From the NCBI GenBank assembly GCA_964631125.1, contig CAZVYN010000013.1, forward strand, positions 4,588-68,587: DNA of 64,000 nucleotides, written 5' to 3'. Shown piece after piece: positions 16,278-24,853 of the stretch. Below the pieces are notes generated by a model, which saw only the letters and a list, made by a program, of their open reading frames with translations, was not told the DNA's origin and made no database searches. How positions within the stretch are numbered: the first letter of the stretch is position 1; every line of letters begins with the position of its first letter. A program made the translations under genes and the position numbers. Source of the DNA: CAZVYN01 sp964631125. Its GTDB lineage: Bacteria; Eisenbacteria; RBG-16-71-46; CAIMUX01.

Positions 16278-17447
16278 CAACCCAACTCCCCCTGGCCCCA
16301 ACTCCCCTTGGCGCCCGAGCGCCCTTCTGTACGTAGCCTCCAACCTCTCCCCCACCACTTCCCCATCGAACTGCATCGCCGCCGCCCGGCCGCGAAGCGA
16401 CATCTCACCGCGCAGCGCCGCGTCCCCCGCGAGCCGCACGATCGCATCGGCCAGCGCCGCCGCATCCCCCGGCGGAGTGAGGAGCCCGGCGCCTGACGGC
16501 GCGAGCACTTCGCGGTAGCCGGGCAGATCCGACGCGATGAGGGGCAGTCCGGCCGCCATCGCCTCGAGCAGAACGACGCCGAACGACTCGCCGCCCGTGG
16601 CGGGGGCGAGCGCGAGATCCGACCGTGCGTACCACGCCGGAAGTTCCTCGGCGGCGACCGCGCCCGCGAAGAAGACATCGAGTCCGCGCGCCGATCGCCG
16701 CAACGCGTCTCGACGCCTGCCATCTCCGACGCAGAAGAGACGTAGCGGTGAGCGAGCGGAGGCCAGACGCAAGGCGCGCAGCGCGACGTCGTGTCCCTTG
16801 CGCGGCTCGAGGCATCCGACGAGCAGGAGATCGAGACATTCGGGCGAAGGTCGCGCCGATCGCCGCGTCGGTTCGAGCGGTGGATCGAGATCTCCGGGGC
16901 CGGCGAAGCGCGCGGTGTCGACGCCGTTGGGAGTCAGTTCATACTCGCCGGGCAGCAACGCGTGCGCGAATTCGCGCGCCGCGAGCGAGACAGCAATGCG
17001 CCGCGAGATGCGCGCGTAGACCATGCGTTGGCGCGCGACCCACGCTCGCAGCAACGGATGCGGTCGCCCCGCCGTGTGGAAGGTCGCGACGACCGGCATC
17101 TGCGCGGAGGCGACGGCCGCGGTCGGCAGTCCCGGTTCGTGCGGCGAGTGCACGTGCGTCAGATCGAAACGATCGGAAGTGAGCAGCGCGCGCAGATCTC
17201 GCTCCAGGTTTCTTCCCCAGACGAACGCCGCGCGACTTCCATGCGCGGGCGCCAGGAACGTCCGACCGATGCGGATCTCTTCGTACTCGCGGCGGGCCGC
17301 AGGGAGAGCCTCCCCGCCGGTCACGACGGTGACCTCGTGGCCCCGTCGGATCAAGGCCCCGGCCTGCAGATGCACCTGCTCGGCGATCCCGCCCAACAGC
17401 GGTCGCGCGGAGGCGGAGACGATGGCGATGCGGAGCGATCGGCTCAT
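16260..17447 (-). CDS. GT4-family glycosyltransferase (PimB/PimA-like)
   Basis: A 395-residue cytoplasmic or membrane-peripheral GT-B enzyme that transfers sugar from a nucleotide donor with retention. N-terminal acceptor domain: GGIAEQVHLQAGALIRRGHE near residue 19 and VATFHTAG. Donor domain: LTPNGVDTARF, LLLVGCLEPRKGHDVALRAL, and the E-x7-E motif in GGESFGVVLLEAMAAG near 286-300. Its ATG overlaps the end of an LpxL/HtrB-like acyltransferase gene by four bases. This pairing recalls phosphatidylinositol mannoside and glycolipid assembly, where GT4 enzymes and acyltransferases act in sequence on a membrane lipid. The exact acceptor is unknown. Confidence 0.88.
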   Translation of the reverse strand: MSRSLRIAIVSASARPLLGGIAEQVHLQAGALIRRGHEVTVVTGGEALPAARREYEEIRIGRTFLAPAHGSRAAFVWGRNLERDLRALLTSDRFDLTHVHSPHEPGLPTAAVASAQMPVVATFHTAGRPHPLLRAWVARQRMVYARISRRIAVSLAAREFAHALLPGEYELTPNGVDTARFAGPGDLDPPLEPTRRSARPSPECLDLLLVGCLEPRKGHDVALRALRLASARSPLRLFCVGDGRRRDALRRSARGLDVFFAGAVAAEELPAWYARSDLALAPATGGESFGVVLLEAMAAGLPLIASDLPGYREVLAPSGAGLLTPPGDAAALADAIVRLAGDAALRGEMSLRGRAAAMQFDGEVVGERLEATYRRALGRQGELGPGGVGLERRRA

Positions 17448-18238
17448 GGGCGGAAGACCATCCAGTCGCCCGGCGCGTCGGCCACCGACTCACGCACGCG
17501 CTCGGCGAAAATCCGCTCCCACTCCTCGACCGTCTGGGCGCGGTTCGGCGATCCACAGGTGAGCGGCTGCGGGACAAAGCGGAAACGCCCAGGGGCGACG
17601 CGCTTGGTGCGCACATGGAAGACGGCCGCATCGGTGCGCAGCGCCAGCGCCGCCGCCGCGCGCACCCCAGGAGTGGCGGCGCCGGTGGCGCGCCCCTGGT
17701 CTCCATCCAGATGCAGCGCGACCGTTCCTCCGTCTCGCAACACGCCGAGCAGTCGACGCGCGGCGAACGGAGGGTGGTGCACCACGATTCCCTGCTCGCG
17801 CAGCGTCGCATCGATCTTCCGTTGCCAGCCGGCGCCGAGCTGGACGCCGGCCACGGTGTGGATCGGGCCGATGCGCGGCGCGAGTCGACGTCCGACCGCG
17901 ATCCAGTTCCCCTCGTGCACCATCGTGAGGAGTCGACCCCGGCCGGGCGCGACCGCGTCGAGTTCCTCGCCCCCTTCCAGCGTGTGAATCCTCCCTCCGA
18001 GCACCGCCAGGAACTCGGCGACGAAGCGGGCGTGCGCCAGGACGGCCGAGCGAGCGGCCGCATCGCCGGAATCTGGCAGTTCGAGCACCCGGCGCACGGC
18101 CGCGCGGTGGCCCGCGCGTCTCTCCTGCCAGCCCGAGGGGGCGGCGGTGACGACCCAGGACGCCAGGGCGTCGAGGAGGGCCGGAGGCAACGCCGCCGCG
18201 CCGGCGGTGGTCAGGCCGAAGAGGGGGGAATCGAACAC
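17444..18238 (-). CDS. LpxL/HtrB/PatA-family membrane acyltransferase
   Basis: A 264-residue protein starting at GTG (18236-18238). No better start is visible and the upstream frame is filler. Family traits: MVHEGNWIAVGRR near 102-114, which holds the catalytic-type His followed by Glu/Gly-Asn-Trp, then VQLGAGWQRKID, GGTVALHLDGDQGRATG and AALALRTDAAVFHV, a layout shared by lipid A lauroyltransferases and PIM acyltransferases. It is slightly short compared with LpxL (about 300 residues) and its N-terminal anchor is weak. ATGA-coupled to the GT4 gene. Likely role: acylation of a lipid A or glycolipid intermediate at the inner membrane. Confidence 0.78.
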   Translation of the reverse strand: MFDSPLFGLTTAGAAALPPALLDALASWVVTAAPSGWQERRAGHRAAVRRVLELPDSGDAAARSAVLAHARFVAEFLAVLGGRIHTLEGGEELDAVAPGRGRLLTMVHEGNWIAVGRRLAPRIGPIHTVAGVQLGAGWQRKIDATLREQGIVVHHPPFAARRLLGVLRDGGTVALHLDGDQGRATGAATPGVRAAAALALRTDAAVFHVRTKRVAPGRFRFVPQPLTCGSPNRAQTVEEWERIFAERVRESVADAPGDWMVFRP

Positions 18239-18383
18239 GGGGCATCCAAACCCTAACCGCCCCCCCACCGCAAGCCTGGCGGCTCGAGTCGCAAGAAACC
18301 GGACGCGGCGGCCGATACCCGGACGGACGGCGACGGGGGACCAGACGGGTTCGCGGGCGCCGACTGACCGCAGGGAGGTCCCC

Positions 18384-19208
18384 GTGCCGCTGTCGTTTCT
18401 GTCGCGCCGCTCGCCGACGCCAAAGGTGCCCGAGTCCGAGACGCCGCAGCACGACGCCGCGCGCAGGGAGGACGCCGCGTCGCAACGGGTGACGAACACG
18501 CTCGCCGCGTTGATCGTTCTGGTCGCGGTCGCAGCCGGCATTGCACAGTTCCAGACCCAGAAACGGATCGCCGAGATCACCGCGGCCGAGGAAGTCGGTC
18601 GGATCTTGGATGAGGCGAACACGCGGTTGGACGCGGCGCAGATCCGTTGGCGTCGCATCGAAGAGGGAGAGACGCCGCGGCTGAGGCGGCCGCCGCTCTC
18701 GCGCGAGCCGCTGGTGACGGAGCACGCGTCGCTGCATCCGCTGGCGCTGGCCGTCGATTCCTCGCTCGCTTCGGCCTGGCGCTGCCTGCTCTGGGAAGCG
18801 GATGCGGCGGGGATGCGGTCCATCGGGGACACCGCGGCGGCGGCGACGATGACCGCCCGAGCGCTGCAGGAGTCGGAAGTCACCGACGGATTCGCCACGC
18901 AGGGACGTCGACTCGCCCAAGAACTCGAGCGGCGCTACACCTCCCCCGTGCGCGCGCTCTCGGAGAGCGCGAACGTCTTCGTCGGACTCCTCTTTTGCAG
19001 CGGGATCCTCTCGCTGGTCGCGCTCCAGCGGGCCCGGCAGAATCGACGCGAGATGGGCCGCCACCTGCGGGGCGCCCTGCTGACCGAGGAGATGCTCGAA
19101 CTGTACGGACGCGGGCTGGAGCGCAAGAACGAAGAGCTTCAACTCGCGAATCAAACGCTGCTCGGGCAGCTCGAGTCTCCGGGTGGGGCCAACGACCGGG
19201 CGGCTTGA
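18384..19208 (+). CDS. Two-pass membrane protein with extracytoplasmic domain and cytoplasmic coiled coil, function unknown
   Basis: A 274-residue protein with GTG start (18384) and GGGAGG five bases before it. A charged 38-residue head precedes membrane helix 1 (LAALIVLVAVAAGIA, about 40-55). An Ala/Glu-rich helical extracytoplasmic region covers about 56-190, and helix 2 (VFVGLLFCSGILSLVAL) covers about 193-212. The tail of about 60 residues is a coiled coil (YGRGLERKNEELQLANQTLL). The layout recalls sensor-type proteins that lack their output domain, but no catalytic domain is visible. The 145-base region 18239-18383 upstream is a divergent promoter gap. It is followed directly by an exported-protein gene. 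Confidence 0.72.
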   Translation: MPLSFLSRRSPTPKVPESETPQHDAARREDAASQRVTNTLAALIVLVAVAAGIAQFQTQKRIAEITAAEEVGRILDEANTRLDAAQIRWRRIEEGETPRLRRPPLSREPLVTEHASLHPLALAVDSSLASAWRCLLWEADAAGMRSIGDTAAAATMTARALQESEVTDGFATQGRRLAQELERRYTSPVRALSESANVFVGLLFCSGILSLVALQRARQNRREMGRHLRGALLTEEMLELYGRGLERKNEELQLANQTLLGQLESPGGANDRAA

Positions 19209-19252
19209 GAGACTTCTCGCGCGAGGCCGCGCTGGGTATCCTGCGCGCCTCC

Positions 19253-20416
19253 GTGAGTCACTCCTTCCACTCATCGCCGCCGACGCTCGCGTCGCTCGCG
19301 CTTCTCCTCCTGGGCCTGCTGTGGCCGGGGTCGACGATCGCGCAGCCGCCGACCCCTTGGGCGCCGACGCCGGGCTGGCGAGTCGCGGCCGCGGCGCCGC
19401 TGGCCTGGACGGAGATCCGCTCGGAGACCTTCCTCTCGCATCCGCCGCGACTCTGGATCGTCGCGCTCGAAGAGACGAGCCCCGGTTACGCGGAGAGCGC
19501 GACCGACGACGCGGGGCCCGACTCGGCCCGGGCGGTGGTGCGTCGTCCACTGCGGCAGACGCGGCTTCGGTTCACCCTGCGCGACGGAGTCGAACGGCGG
19601 GACTTGGCCTTCCTACAGCACATCGATAACCGCAAATTGGAATGGCTGGCGCCGGGCGATCCGCGGCTGTCGGCGGCGCCGACCGTGCGGAACGATCCCG
19701 ACGATCCCTGGCCGAACGACTGCGGCGTCGACTTCTTGGAGACGGCGACGCCGCTCGATCTGGACGACGACGATCACAACGAGATGCTGATCCGCTTCAT
19801 GTCGACGATCGATGATCCCGCCGTGCGAGGCCTGCTCCTGGTCGAGGCCGACTCCCTCGATCAGCCGCAGACGGTCTCGCTGGCGGAGATCACCGCCGAC
19901 ATCCGCATGGACGAAGCGACGCTGACCGAGGTCGTGGTGGCCGAAGGACAGGATCCGGTTCTGATCGCCGATTGGCGCCCGCTGGACGGGTGCCGGTTCT
20001 TGCTCGACCTGGAGGTGCCCGGAGAGCCGAACTGCGACGAATGTTGCGCTTTTCCCGTTGTGATGGTGCGCGACAAGGATCGACTGCTGCATCCGACCTA
20101 CGACCGCTCCCGGCAGCGGGGCTATCTGGATCGGCTGAAGCGCGACCTCGCGCTGCTCAGTATCGACTTCGGGGAGGAAGGGCGCGATAGCTCGAGCGTC
20201 ACGCCGCTCACCTCGCTGCAGGAGGCTGCGCTCGGTCGCGCCGTGGCGTTCTTCTATCTCACCGGACAGGGCGCCCGGACGCGCGAGAATGTCGCGGGGC
20301 AGCTCGGCGCGCGCGCGGAGCTGCCGCGGACGCTCTTCCTGTTGGATCGGATGGAGAGCTATTTCCTGCGCGCTCCGCGGGAGAAGACGCAACCCGGCGC
20401 GCCCGGGCTCCGATAA
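19253..20416 (+). CDS. Exported protein of unknown function
   Basis: A 387-residue protein with a clear signal peptide (ASLALLLLGLLWPGSTIAQ, cleaved near residue 28). The GTG at 19253 gives a normal signal-peptide length; a TTG at 19205 that overlaps the previous stop (TTGA) is an alternative and would add 16 residues. The mature part is rich in acidic loops such as LDLDDDDHNEML, a possible calcium-type loop, and contains CDECCAF, a compact cysteine cluster that could bind metal. No known family is recognised. It sits in a run of envelope genes and is probably co-transcribed with the gene before it. Confidence 0.72.
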   Translation: MSHSFHSSPPTLASLALLLLGLLWPGSTIAQPPTPWAPTPGWRVAAAAPLAWTEIRSETFLSHPPRLWIVALEETSPGYAESATDDAGPDSARAVVRRPLRQTRLRFTLRDGVERRDLAFLQHIDNRKLEWLAPGDPRLSAAPTVRNDPDDPWPNDCGVDFLETATPLDLDDDDHNEMLIRFMSTIDDPAVRGLLLVEADSLDQPQTVSLAEITADIRMDEATLTEVVVAEGQDPVLIADWRPLDGCRFLLDLEVPGEPNCDECCAFPVVMVRDKDRLLHPTYDRSRQRGYLDRLKRDLALLSIDFGEEGRDSSSVTPLTSLQEAALGRAVAFFYLTGQGARTRENVAGQLGARAELPRTLFLLDRMESYFLRAPREKTQPGAPGLR

Positions 20417-20539
20417 CCGGGCGAAGGCTTGAGGGTCACGAGGCCGGGTGTTACGTTCCGGCCTCGGTGTCTCCCTCCTATCCCTGGAAAGAACCGGCGT
20501 CGGGGATGCTCCCGGCGCGAACGCCGTGAGGTGCCGCCC

Positions 20540-21679
20540 ATGAATGCGCGCCGCTGCTCCGTCTCTCCCTTTCGTGCTCTCTGGTGGGTCGGGGTCTCCC
20601 TGGCCGCGGTGCTCGCGCAGGACGCCTCGCGCGCCCGCGCGGACGAGCCTTCCGGCGAGCTGATGGCCGAGTTCACGAAGGATCCGCTGCTTTTCTTCTT
20701 CGAACAGCGCACGAGTGAAGCGCTCAGTTGTGGGCAGGCGGTGTTGGAGGCGGGCGGACACGAGCCGGGTGTCCGCGCGCGCGCGCTGACCACCTTGGCG
20801 GCGATCTACAAGGCGACCCCGGGAAAGGAGCCGGCGGCTCGCGCGGCCGTCCTCGCGATCTTGGAGCCGGATCCGACCATCGATCTGCCGGAGATCGATC
20901 GGCTGCCGCCGCAGCTCATCACCTATTTCTACGGGATCCGCGACAGCCTGCTGGCGGCGACCGGTCGCTCGCTTCCGCCAGACGTACGCACGGTCGCGTT
21001 CGCGGACATCGAGAACAATTCGATCGTGAAGAGCGAGTACGACCTCGATCGCTTCTGTCTCGGACTCACGCACGCCATGATCGGCGATCTTCGCCAGGTC
21101 TCGCCGCTCACGATCGTCGACCGGCGTCGATTGAAGACACTGCTCGACGAGATCGAACTCAATCGATCGGACGAGTTGATGGACGAGCGCTACCGCGTGC
21201 AGATGGGCAAGCTCTGCGGCGCGCAGTCGTTCATCTGGGGCAGCCTGTCGCAGATCTCCAAGAAGAAGATCCGACTCGATCTGCAGTGGGTCGAGACGGC
21301 GACCGGCAAGTACCTTGCGGCGCAGTCGGCGGAGGCGAAGATCGATTCGGCCGAGGATCTCTTCGCGCTGCAGAAGAAGGTCTTGGTGGAGATGTTGACG
21401 CCGGAGATGGAGAAGATCCTGACCGGTGAGGAGGTCAAGCAGCTCAAGCGCCGGACCGAGGATCGCTTCGAACAGCGGCAGGCCGACTTCGAGGATTCGG
21501 GCGGATACGTCGACTATCTGATCCAGGCGGGCAATGCGCTACTGCTGGAAGAGGGCGGCGACTACGAAGGCGCCGAGGCGGCGTGGGAGGAGGCGATGCG
21601 CCTCAATCCGAAGGACACGGTCGCCCGCAATCGCGGCACGGCGCTCCATGCCTACAACGCCATCTCCGAAGAAGGTTGA
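20540..21679 (+). CDS. Exported CsgG/LpoB-like domain protein with C-terminal TPR-like helix
   Basis: A 379-residue protein starting at ATG 20540 with a signal peptide (WWVGVSLAAVLAQ then ARADEP). Residues about 40-120 are helical. From about 150 it matches the CsgG/LpoB/FlgO-type fold: RTVAFADIENNSIVKSEY, MIGDLRQVSPLTIVDRRRL and KLCGAQSFIWGSLSQISKKK. A TPR-like segment near the end reads GDYEGAEAAWEEAMRLNPKD. Unlike CsgG it lacks a lipobox, so it is probably periplasmic. It overlaps the next gene start (TTGA). The preceding 123 bases hold a 9-bp inverted repeat (20439-20447 with 20458-20466). Confidence 0.75.
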   Translation: MNARRCSVSPFRALWWVGVSLAAVLAQDASRARADEPSGELMAEFTKDPLLFFFEQRTSEALSCGQAVLEAGGHEPGVRARALTTLAAIYKATPGKEPAARAAVLAILEPDPTIDLPEIDRLPPQLITYFYGIRDSLLAATGRSLPPDVRTVAFADIENNSIVKSEYDLDRFCLGLTHAMIGDLRQVSPLTIVDRRRLKTLLDEIELNRSDELMDERYRVQMGKLCGAQSFIWGSLSQISKKKIRLDLQWVETATGKYLAAQSAEAKIDSAEDLFALQKKVLVEMLTPEMEKILTGEEVKQLKRRTEDRFEQRQADFEDSGGYVDYLIQAGNALLLEEGGDYEGAEAAWEEAMRLNPKDTVARNRGTALHAYNAISEEG

Positions 21680-24624
21680 GCTCAGCCGGGCCGATCACGA
21701 GCGCGCGGCGGCGCGCTCTCCTCTTCACGGCGCTCTCCGCGCTCGCCCTCGGGTGCAGCGGCGACGAGCCGGGCCGGCGCGGGGAGCTCGCGCAGCTCCG
21801 TCTCGAAGTGGACTTCGAGATCATGACGACATCGCCGCGAGCGGCAGGCGCCCGTCCCGCCGCCCAACCCGGCGATCAGGCGGCGATCGAACAGGTGGTC
21901 GCGACGATTTTCGACGACAGCGTGTCGCCGGCCCGCGTGGTCGATCAGGAGCAAGACGACATCGCGCCGGGGGAGACGCGTTTCGAACTCTCCCTCCAGG
22001 CGCCGCCGGGTGAGCGGTATCTGGTGCGGGTGGAAACGATCGGCGTGCGCGGAAACGGCGGCGAAGCGACCGAGCGCGGACTGCTCCACAGCGGAGAGTC
22101 CGCGGTCTTGGATCTGACCTCGGGAGAGGCCCGCACGGTGCCCGTGACCCTGCGCGATGTCGTCCCCCGGCTCTCGCTCGTGTCCCTCCCTCCGGACCGC
22201 TATCGACTCGACTGGAACCCGATCGCGGGCGCCGCTCGCTACCGCCTCGCGGAGATCGGACCGAACTCCACCATCGAGCGAACCACCGCCGCGACCGAGA
22301 CGACGATCATCGCCCCACCCAGCCTGGCCCCGCCGATCGGTCGCGTGCGCTATCGGGTGCGCGCGGAGCTGGACGACGGAAGGGTCGGCGCCTACAGCGA
22401 GAGCGTCGGCGTAGGCGTGGTCGGACCGACGCCACCTTCCGCCATTACCGATCTGAGAGTCGCGCTCGTCGCCGACACACTGGTGGCGCTGCTCTGGACC
22501 GCACCCGGGGATGACGGAGCGATCGGCCGCGCCGCCGCCTACGACCTGCGCTACTCGTTCGACCCGATCGATGGGTCGAACTTCGAAGCCGCGATTCCGG
22601 TCGCGGGGCTGAGTCCGCCCGCGACGCCGGGCGAATCGGACGGCCGGGTCGTCACCGGCCTGCTCCCGAGAACGCTCTACTTCTTCGCGCTCGTCACGCT
22701 GGACGAACTGGGTCTCGGCTCCGAGCTGTCGAATGTCGTGTCGGCCACGACATTGACGGACGATCGCAGCCGACCGGCCGCCGTGGACGACCTCACGGCC
22801 GAAGCCGTCTCCGAGACGAGCGCGCGCCTGCGCTGGACCGCGCCGGGCGACGACGGCGAGGTCGGCCAAGCGGACGAATACGAGGTCCGTGTCGCGACAT
22901 TTCCGATCGACGCGGGAAACTTCGCGACGGCCACGCCGGTCGACGGCGTTCCGGCGCCGGCGCCCGCCGGTGGAGCGGAGTCGATCGTCGTGTTCGGGCT
23001 GACCCGCGAGACCAGGCACTATTTCGCACTGGTCACGCGCGACGAAGTCCGCAACGAATCTCTGCTCTCGAACGTGGCCGAGGTCACGACCGCCGATCTC
23101 ACCCCTCCCGCGCGGGTGACCGACCTCTTCGTGCGACGGCGAGAACTCCGCGGCTTCCAGGTTTCGTACACCGCGCCGGGAGACGACGGCATCATCGGTC
23201 AGGCGGCGTCGTACGACCTGCGCTACAGCAGCGCGCCGATCCTCGACGAGGAGAGCTGGTCTGAGGCGATCCCGGTCGAGGTTCCTCCACCGCCGCTCGA
23301 AGGGGGCCACTCGGTCGTCGCATCGATCGAAGGCTTCTCGCCCCGCACTGTCTACTACCTCGCGTTTCGTGCGCGCGACGAGGCCGGCAACCAAGCGGCG
23401 CTCTCGAACCTCGTGCAGACCAGGACGCTCGTCGAGCCGCCCGATCCTCTGATCGCGGTGCTCGCCTTCGCCCGGACCTTCACGCTCGACTGGGCCTTCG
23501 CTTCGCCCGACCCGGACGGCTTCGTGCTGGATCGACGCGTCGGGAGCGGTCCCTGGCGGCAGCATCGGATGCTCGAAGGCGACTCTCGACGCACGCTCGA
23601 CGGCAATCTGCTTCCGGCGACCCTCTATACCTATCGAGTGCGGGCGTTCGTCGGCGCCGACACGTCGGACTATTCGATCGAGGCGAGCGGCGTGACCGAA
23701 GACGATCCGCCGCTCTGCCAGCTCTCGTCCTACGAACCCGACTTCGGCTTTGTGCTGCTCGGCGAGAGCGACACACTGTCGGTGCTACTCACGAATGTCG
23801 GCGGGGGCCTCCTGGAGGGCGTCGTGGAGGAAGAGTGCGGCGAGTTCTCGCTCGCGCTCGCCGACCCCTCCTTCTCGCTCGCTCGCGACGAGTCGGTCGT
23901 GATCCCGGTCGTCTACACGCCGACCGACGAGACGCCTGACTTCTGCTCGATCTCGACCGGGACGAACTGCAGCATCCTGGTCGAAGGGAACGGCCTGGGT
24001 CCGCGCTGTGCGGTCGATCGCGTCTCGATCGACCTGGGCGACATCGGCATTGGCCACGTCGCCTCCGAACTGCTCACGATCAGGAACGAAGGCGGCGCCG
24101 TGCTCACCGGACTGGCGGGCGCGGGGCGCAACTGCGGGGACGACCTCGACCTGACCGGCTCTCCCGTTGGGAGCGGGCTCGGATTCTCGCTGGGAGCGGG
24201 CCAATCGAAGAGCATCCTGGTCAGCCTCAGCCCCGACTCGGCGGGCGCGTACGTCGACTGCGTCGTCGACCTCGGGACCGAGTGTGATCCGGTTCCGGTC
24301 ACGGCGCGCGGAGTCTACGCCACCGTCGCGCCGGGCGAGATCGACTTCGGGGATGTGCAGGTCCAGTTCGCGAGGCAGGAGACGTTCCGGCTGGCCAACG
24401 TCACGACGACGAGCCGCCTCTTCACGATCTACTACGGCTCTTCGCAGCAGTGCCCCGCGTTCACCCCGTCGGTCTTCGAGATCTTCTTGGCGCCCGAGCA
24501 GGCGGTCGATATCACGGTCACCTTCGAACCGTTCTTCAGCGGGGTCCACGACTGTCTCCTGCGGATCGATCCCGGCGGAATCGACCTCCCACTCACGGGA
24601 CGCGGATTCATAACCTTGGAGTGA
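21676..24624 (+). CDS. Large lipoprotein with FN3 repeats and C-terminal ASH-type repeats
   Basis: About 982 residues from a TTG at 21676 that overlaps the previous stop; this start gives a clean lipoprotein signal (RRRALLFTALSALALGC, Cys27). Residues about 255-360, 368-472 and 477-582 are three FN3 domains that each carry an APGDDG motif followed by a Tyr-Asp-Leu-Arg-Tyr type strand; a fourth FN3-like domain covers about 585-675. Three ASH/Ig-like repeats of about 95 residues follow, each with VDLGxxxxG-like strands and paired cysteines, to the C-terminus. It is anchored to an envelope membrane and probably surface exposed; an adhesion or scaffold role is inferred. A broken copy of its last 40 codons lies directly downstream. 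Confidence 0.82.
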   Translation: MSSAGPITSARRRALLFTALSALALGCSGDEPGRRGELAQLRLEVDFEIMTTSPRAAGARPAAQPGDQAAIEQVVATIFDDSVSPARVVDQEQDDIAPGETRFELSLQAPPGERYLVRVETIGVRGNGGEATERGLLHSGESAVLDLTSGEARTVPVTLRDVVPRLSLVSLPPDRYRLDWNPIAGAARYRLAEIGPNSTIERTTAATETTIIAPPSLAPPIGRVRYRVRAELDDGRVGAYSESVGVGVVGPTPPSAITDLRVALVADTLVALLWTAPGDDGAIGRAAAYDLRYSFDPIDGSNFEAAIPVAGLSPPATPGESDGRVVTGLLPRTLYFFALVTLDELGLGSELSNVVSATTLTDDRSRPAAVDDLTAEAVSETSARLRWTAPGDDGEVGQADEYEVRVATFPIDAGNFATATPVDGVPAPAPAGGAESIVVFGLTRETRHYFALVTRDEVRNESLLSNVAEVTTADLTPPARVTDLFVRRRELRGFQVSYTAPGDDGIIGQAASYDLRYSSAPILDEESWSEAIPVEVPPPPLEGGHSVVASIEGFSPRTVYYLAFRARDEAGNQAALSNLVQTRTLVEPPDPLIAVLAFARTFTLDWAFASPDPDGFVLDRRVGSGPWRQHRMLEGDSRRTLDGNLLPATLYTYRVRAFVGADTSDYSIEASGVTEDDPPLCQLSSYEPDFGFVLLGESDTLSVLLTNVGGGLLEGVVEEECGEFSLALADPSFSLARDESVVIPVVYTPTDETPDFCSISTGTNCSILVEGNGLGPRCAVDRVSIDLGDIGIGHVASELLTIRNEGGAVLTGLAGAGRNCGDDLDLTGSPVGSGLGFSLGAGQSKSILVSLSPDSAGAYVDCVVDLGTECDPVPVTARGVYATVAPGEIDFGDVQVQFARQETFRLANVTTTSRLFTIYYGSSQQCPAFTPSVFEIFLAPEQAVDITVTFEPFFSGVHDCLLRIDPGGIDLPLTGRGFITLE

Positions 24625-24675
24625 GGCCCGCATGTCTCCACCCACCTCGGGGATCCACGTCGCGCCGTTGGATCC

Positions 24676-24846
24676 ATGGGCCGGCCCCGCGGCGGAGGGA
24701 GGCGCGCGCATCGCTTCGTTCCGCGACTCTCGCTCGACCCCACCTTCGAGCCGTTCTTCGAGGGACAACACGACTGTAGACTGCGGATCAACCCCGGCAG
24801 CCTGGACCTTCCCATGACCGGTCGAGAAACCGCGATCCGGAACTGA
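24676..24846 (+). pseudogene. Remnant: duplicated 3' end of the FN3/ASH lipoprotein gene
   Basis: From about 24727 one frame reads LSLDPTFEPFFEGQHDC and continues to a stop at 24846. It closely matches the C-terminus of the preceding gene (VTFEPFFSGVHDC and the following LRI-PG-IDLPLTGR segment), with similar bases but clear divergence. The open frame can be traced back to an ATG near 24676, but that upstream part has no counterpart. This looks like a tandem duplication of the gene whose 5' part has been deleted, or a leftover of a recombination between ASH-repeat genes. Confidence 0.7.
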
Positions 24847-24853
24847 GGCGATC

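Noticed and set aside
20439..20466. 9-bp inverted repeat between two envelope genes as terminator
   Set aside because: No T-run follows and the genes appear to be in one transcript; mentioned only within the neighbouring gene entry.
24632..24817. A 61-codon frame starting at an ATG after the FN3/ASH gene
   Set aside because: The similarity to the upstream gene lies in another frame, so this one is not the coding frame.
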